Origin: SYIM01 sp041182885
Lineage (GTDB): Bacteria; Pseudomonadota; Gammaproteobacteria; Burkholderiales; Burkholderiaceae_E
Reading direction: 5' to 3'
DNA: 64,000 nt
NCBI GenBank assembly: GCA_049423065.1
Contig: JBMSQB010000006.1
Location: 17,368-81,367, forward strand
The notes beneath the pieces are model-generated. The model saw only the letters and a program-made list of their open reading frames with translations. It ran no database searches and was not told the origin of the DNA. Both the position numbers and the translations under genes were made by a program. Shown here in pieces: positions 61,307 through 64,000 of the stretch. Numbering within the stretch: the first letter of the stretch is position 1; every line of letters starts with the position of its first letter.

Positions 61307-61725
61307 GCAACCCTGAACCCAACCTCAAGGCGAGCCTGCGGCACATCGCCATCTCGGTGCCGGATATCGAAGCGGCAGCGCGTTTTTATGAAAGCACCTT
61401 CGGCATGAAGCGGGTGAATTTCGCGGCCACGCCCTTCGGCGATGGGCTTTCGCTTTCTGATGGTGTGGTGAACCTCACACTGCTTCACTTCCATACCGAT
61501 TCGGCTGCGGGCGACGAGCGCGGCAAAGACTTCAACGGCATTCATCACATCGGATTCATCGTCGAGGACCTGGAGGCGATGAGCGCGCATATCGAGCAGA
61601 ACGGTGGCCGCTTCCATCGCGAACTGAAGGGTGGTGGTGGGGTTGATTTCGAGCGCAAGTTTCGCGACCCGAATGGCGTAGTCTTCGACATTTCGCACAA
61701 GGGCTGGGTAGGGGCAAAGACTTGA
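61303..61725 (+). CDS. VOC (glyoxalase/extradiol) superfamily protein
   Basis: This 140-residue VOC protein has LRHIAISVPDIEAAARFYEST near the start (H13), FNGIHHIGFIVED in the middle and FRDPNGVVFDIS near the end. It overlaps the tartrate dehydratase-like gene by ATGA and precedes the FAD subunit by 34 bases. It resembles the VOC gene at 44542. The reaction is unknown; it lies within a probable six-gene operon with the molybdenum hydroxylase. Confidence 0.86.
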   Translation: MSNPEPNLKASLRHIAISVPDIEAAARFYESTFGMKRVNFAATPFGDGLSLSDGVVNLTLLHFHTDSAAGDERGKDFNGIHHIGFIVEDLEAMSAHIEQNGGRFHRELKGGGGVDFERKFRDPNGVVFDISHKGWVGAKT

Positions 61726-61759
61726 GCCACCTGGTGTCCGCACAATCGGGGCAGCCTCG

Positions 61760-62638
61760 ATGAAACCGGCGCCTTTTTCATATCTGCGCCCGGAGTCGCT
61801 AGCAGCCGCGGGTGAAGCGCTGCGGCGCCACGGCCCGGACGCGCGAATTCTGGCCGGTGGTCAAAGCCTGGTGCCAATGATGGCACTGCGTGTGGCGCAG
61901 CCAACGGTGCTGGTCGACATTGGCCGTATTGCCGAGCTTCGGGGGCTCACGCGCAACGAGCATGTGCTCAGGGCGGGGGCGCTGACCCGCCACGCAGAGC
62001 TGCTCTCATCCCCGCTGGTTCAATCGTCGGTGCCGCTCCTGTCGTTGGCGCTGCCCCATGTTGCGCACGCGGCCATTCGCAATCGGGGCACGCTGGGGGG
62101 GAGCCTCGCGCTCGCTGATCCTGCGGCCGAACTTCCCGCCTGCGCGCTGGCGCTGGATGCGGTGATGCATATCCATGGCAGCCTTGGCACCCGGGTGGTG
62201 TCAGCGGCCGATTTTTTTCTGGGCCTCTACAGCACGGCTGTGGGTGATGGCGAGATTCTGACCGCGGTCGAGTTTCCTGTGAGTGCCGCTGGCGAGCAGG
62301 TGTTCTTTGACGAGATCAGCAGGCGGCGTGGTGACTATGCGATCGCCGGGTTGGCCGCGATCGCGCGGGTCGACCACACGCTGCGCCTGTCGTTTCTCGG
62401 CTGCGGCGACCGGCCGATGCGGGCGCCGCACGCCGAAGCCCTGGCGGCTGAAGCACGCCGGTCAATGCGCGTGCCGGACCGCTCGCAGCTGAAGGCCGCA
62501 CTCGCCGCTGACCTCGATCCCCCGTCCGATCTGCAGGCCAGCGCCGATACCCGGCTTCATCTGGCCGCAGTACTGGTTGAGCGCGCGCTCCGGTCATGGT
62601 CGGCACCCAGCAACGCATTCCCTCAGGAACAGGTATGA
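61760..62638 (+). CDS. Molybdenum hydroxylase FAD-binding subunit (CoxM-like)
   Basis: This 292-residue FAD subunit has ILAGGQSLVPMMALRVAQPTVLVDIG and HAAIRNRGTLGGSLALADPAAELPAC as the FAD motifs. It would pass electrons from the iron-sulfur subunit to an acceptor. It overlaps the small subunit gene by ATGA and lies 1.7 kb after the large subunit gene, separated by the tartrate dehydratase-like and VOC genes. Confidence 0.95.
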   Translation: MKPAPFSYLRPESLAAAGEALRRHGPDARILAGGQSLVPMMALRVAQPTVLVDIGRIAELRGLTRNEHVLRAGALTRHAELLSSPLVQSSVPLLSLALPHVAHAAIRNRGTLGGSLALADPAAELPACALALDAVMHIHGSLGTRVVSAADFFLGLYSTAVGDGEILTAVEFPVSAAGEQVFFDEISRRRGDYAIAGLAAIARVDHTLRLSFLGCGDRPMRAPHAEALAAEARRSMRVPDRSQLKAALAADLDPPSDLQASADTRLHLAAVLVERALRSWSAPSNAFPQEQV

Positions 62639-63168
62639 ATGCAGCCCAGTCTGCTTTATCGCCGGACGAGCCGATCGAAGTCCGGGTCATGGTGAACGGT
62701 CGCGCCACGCGGCGTCATGTGCCGCCGCGGATGCACCTTGCGGATTTTCTTCGGCACGAGCTGAACCTCACTGCGACCCATGTGGGCTGTGAGCATGGTG
62801 TGTGCGGGGCGTGTACCGTGCGCGTAGACGGTGACATCGTTCGCGGCTGTCTGGTGCTCGCCGCACAGGTGGATGGCTGCGAGGTCACCACGCTTGAGGG
62901 GCTTGATGCAAGCGGCGCGATTGCCGACCTGCAGGATGCCTTCGTTCGCCACAATGCGCTTCAATGCGGGTTCTGCACGCCCGGCATGCTGCTCTGCGCT
63001 GCAGAGCTGATCGAGCGCTCGCCCACCACGGATCGTGCCCGGATCCGGGATCATCTTTCCGGCAATTATTGCCGCTGCACGGGTTATCACGCGATCGTCA
63101 ATGCGGTGGCGGAGGTGGCGGCTAGGCGGATGGGCGCTGCAGGGTCGGGCGCAAGCGAGCCGGATTGA
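62635..63168 (+). CDS. Molybdenum hydroxylase [2Fe-2S] subunit (CoxS-like)
   Basis: This 177-residue iron-sulfur subunit has the plant-ferredoxin-type cluster at C52, C57, C60 and C72 (GCEHGVCGAC) and a second cluster at C111, C114, C146 and C148 (QCGFCTPG and NYCRCTG). These are complete. ATG 62635 overlaps the FAD subunit stop. The upstream frame from 62596 is read within the FAD gene and is not used. Confidence 0.95.
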   Translation: MNAAQSALSPDEPIEVRVMVNGRATRRHVPPRMHLADFLRHELNLTATHVGCEHGVCGACTVRVDGDIVRGCLVLAAQVDGCEVTTLEGLDASGAIADLQDAFVRHNALQCGFCTPGMLLCAAELIERSPTTDRARIRDHLSGNYCRCTGYHAIVNAVAEVAARRMGAAGSGASEPD

Positions 63169-63170
63169 CC

Positions 63171-63995
63171 ATGCAATCCGGGCCCTCGCCCTCGCACCAA
63201 ACCTGGCGTCTGCGGCACCAGCCGTTTGGCGGGCAGTTGATGTCGGCGGTGTGGGTTGGCGATGGCCTGGATCGTGAACTGCTGTTCGCGAGCGCGCACT
63301 CGCTTGGTCCTGGGGCACCGGTTCGTGGCGGCGTCCCGGTCATGTTTCCGCAGTTCAATGAGCTGGGGCCGCTGCCCAAGCATGGGCTGGTTCGAACTGC
63401 GCTCTGGCGCGAAGCGGGTCCGCGCACCGATCGTGCGGCAGGAGCGGGCTTTAGGTATCACCTGGACGTGGATCAGACGGTCGACGGGCGCTGGCCGCAT
63501 GCCGCGCGCCTCGAACTGAGTGGGCAGCTCGACCGGCACGCCCTCGAGATCACGCTCACCGTGGAGAACATGGGGCGGAGCGCGTTTGACTGGACGGGTG
63601 GCCTGCATCCTTACTTTGCAACCACTGATTGCCTGGCCGCAACGCTTTCCGGGCTGGAGGGCTCCGGGCTCTCAGATCGCTATGACGCGAGTGTTTCGCG
63701 CGAGCGTTCGACGCCGCTTTCGTGGACCGGTGAGGCTTTCGAGCGGCTGTATGCCGAGGCGCCGCCACTCACGCTCAATGCTGGCAGCCACCGTCTGCAC
63801 TTGTCGTGCTCGGGTTTTGATCAGTGGATGATCTGGAACCCGGGGCGGGAGCTTGCCCGCACGATTCGCGACCTCGGACCCGAGGACTGGCGCCGGTTTG
63901 TGTGTATCGAGCCGGTGATTGTCACGCGCCCCAGCCGGCTCGCCCCGGGGGAGATATTTCGCGGCCGTCTCCGCATCGAGTTGCTGGTGAACTGA
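63171..63995 (+). CDS. Aldose 1-epimerase-family / hexose-6-phosphate mutarotase-like protein
   Basis: This 274-residue beta-sandwich protein is of the YeaD/galactose mutarotase family. RGGVPVMFPQFNELGPLPKHGLVR matches the D-hexose-6-phosphate epimerase signature, and LHPYFATTD and VIVTRPSRLAPGE follow the family order. ATG 63171 is used; TTG 63165 overlaps the previous stop. It ends just before the right edge. It likely equilibrates sugar anomers, although its link to the hydroxylase operon is unclear. Confidence 0.88.
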   Translation: MQSGPSPSHQTWRLRHQPFGGQLMSAVWVGDGLDRELLFASAHSLGPGAPVRGGVPVMFPQFNELGPLPKHGLVRTALWREAGPRTDRAAGAGFRYHLDVDQTVDGRWPHAARLELSGQLDRHALEITLTVENMGRSAFDWTGGLHPYFATTDCLAATLSGLEGSGLSDRYDASVSRERSTPLSWTGEAFERLYAEAPPLTLNAGSHRLHLSCSGFDQWMIWNPGRELARTIRDLGPEDWRRFVCIEPVIVTRPSRLAPGEIFRGRLRIELLVN

Positions 63996-64000
63996 CCCGC

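Noticed and set aside
1..64000. CRISPR arrays, insertion sequences, phage or plasmid genes
   Set aside because: No evenly spaced repeats, transposase, integrase or replication genes were seen on either strand.

Overview
The window is one contiguous stretch of a GC-rich chromosome that looks like a betaproteobacterium of the order Burkholderiales. The evidence is the core block thrS-infC-rpmI-rplT-pheS-pheT-ihfA-merR-tRNA-Pro in its usual order, and the abundance of Bug/TctC-type and TRAP-type solute receptors next to oxygenases and sugar-acid enzymes. This placement is an inference from gene order and family content. No phage genes, insertion sequences, integrases or CRISPR arrays were seen, and no gene-free stretch is longer than about 300 bases.

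Layout. 1-2800: a divergent iron(III)-type ABC transporter pair (ATPase cut by the left edge, and a fused permease) sharing a promoter with a Fur-like sequence. 2852-11590: translation and core block, bounded by tRNA-Val(GAC) and tRNA-Pro(GGG), each followed by a Rho-independent terminator; infC appears to use an AUC start codon. 11749-17258: a probable operon of a 2-oxoglutarate/Fe(II) oxygenase, a complete Pot-like ABC importer and uracil phosphoribosyltransferase. 17391-20396: a complete tripartite tricarboxylate transporter (TctC-B-A).

20393-29336: mostly minus-strand genes. One run contains a DapA-like enzyme, an ABC permease and a TRAP transporter, divergent from an NMT1/ThiY-like receptor. 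A second run contains a MetE-like protein, an NAD-dependent epimerase-like protein and a tandem GNAT protein. 29605-35609: a tightly packed plus-strand sugar-acid operon (Gfo/Idh/MocA oxidoreductase, DUF993 protein, TIM-barrel isomerase, OtnK, OtnC, OtnI) that should send a four-carbon sugar acid to dihydroxyacetone phosphate.

35606-42802: an IclR-controlled divergon with a flavin monooxygenase and a PhyH dioxygenase on one side, and a complete TRAP transporter plus a fumarylacetoacetate-hydrolase-family enzyme on the other. 42831-54644: small catabolic units around orphan Bug receptors, a large secreted protein with one haem c motif, an HpcH-type aldolase, a diiron-like HDO-fold protein with an SDR, a 43-residue membrane protein, and a class III adenylate cyclase-TPR regulator. 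54839-63995: Rieske oxygenase alpha and beta, an orphan TRAP receptor, and a three-subunit molybdenum hydroxylase whose subunit genes are split by a D-tartrate-dehydratase-like enolase-superfamily gene and a VOC gene, then a sugar mutarotase-like protein.

Together the accessory genes describe a scavenger of organic acids, sugar acids and aromatic acids: many periplasmic receptors feed short, substrate-specific catabolic operons. The parts most likely to hold new biochemistry are the DUF993/Otn operon, the DapA-like/TRAP locus, the oxygenase-ABC-upp operon, and the split molybdenum hydroxylase operon.
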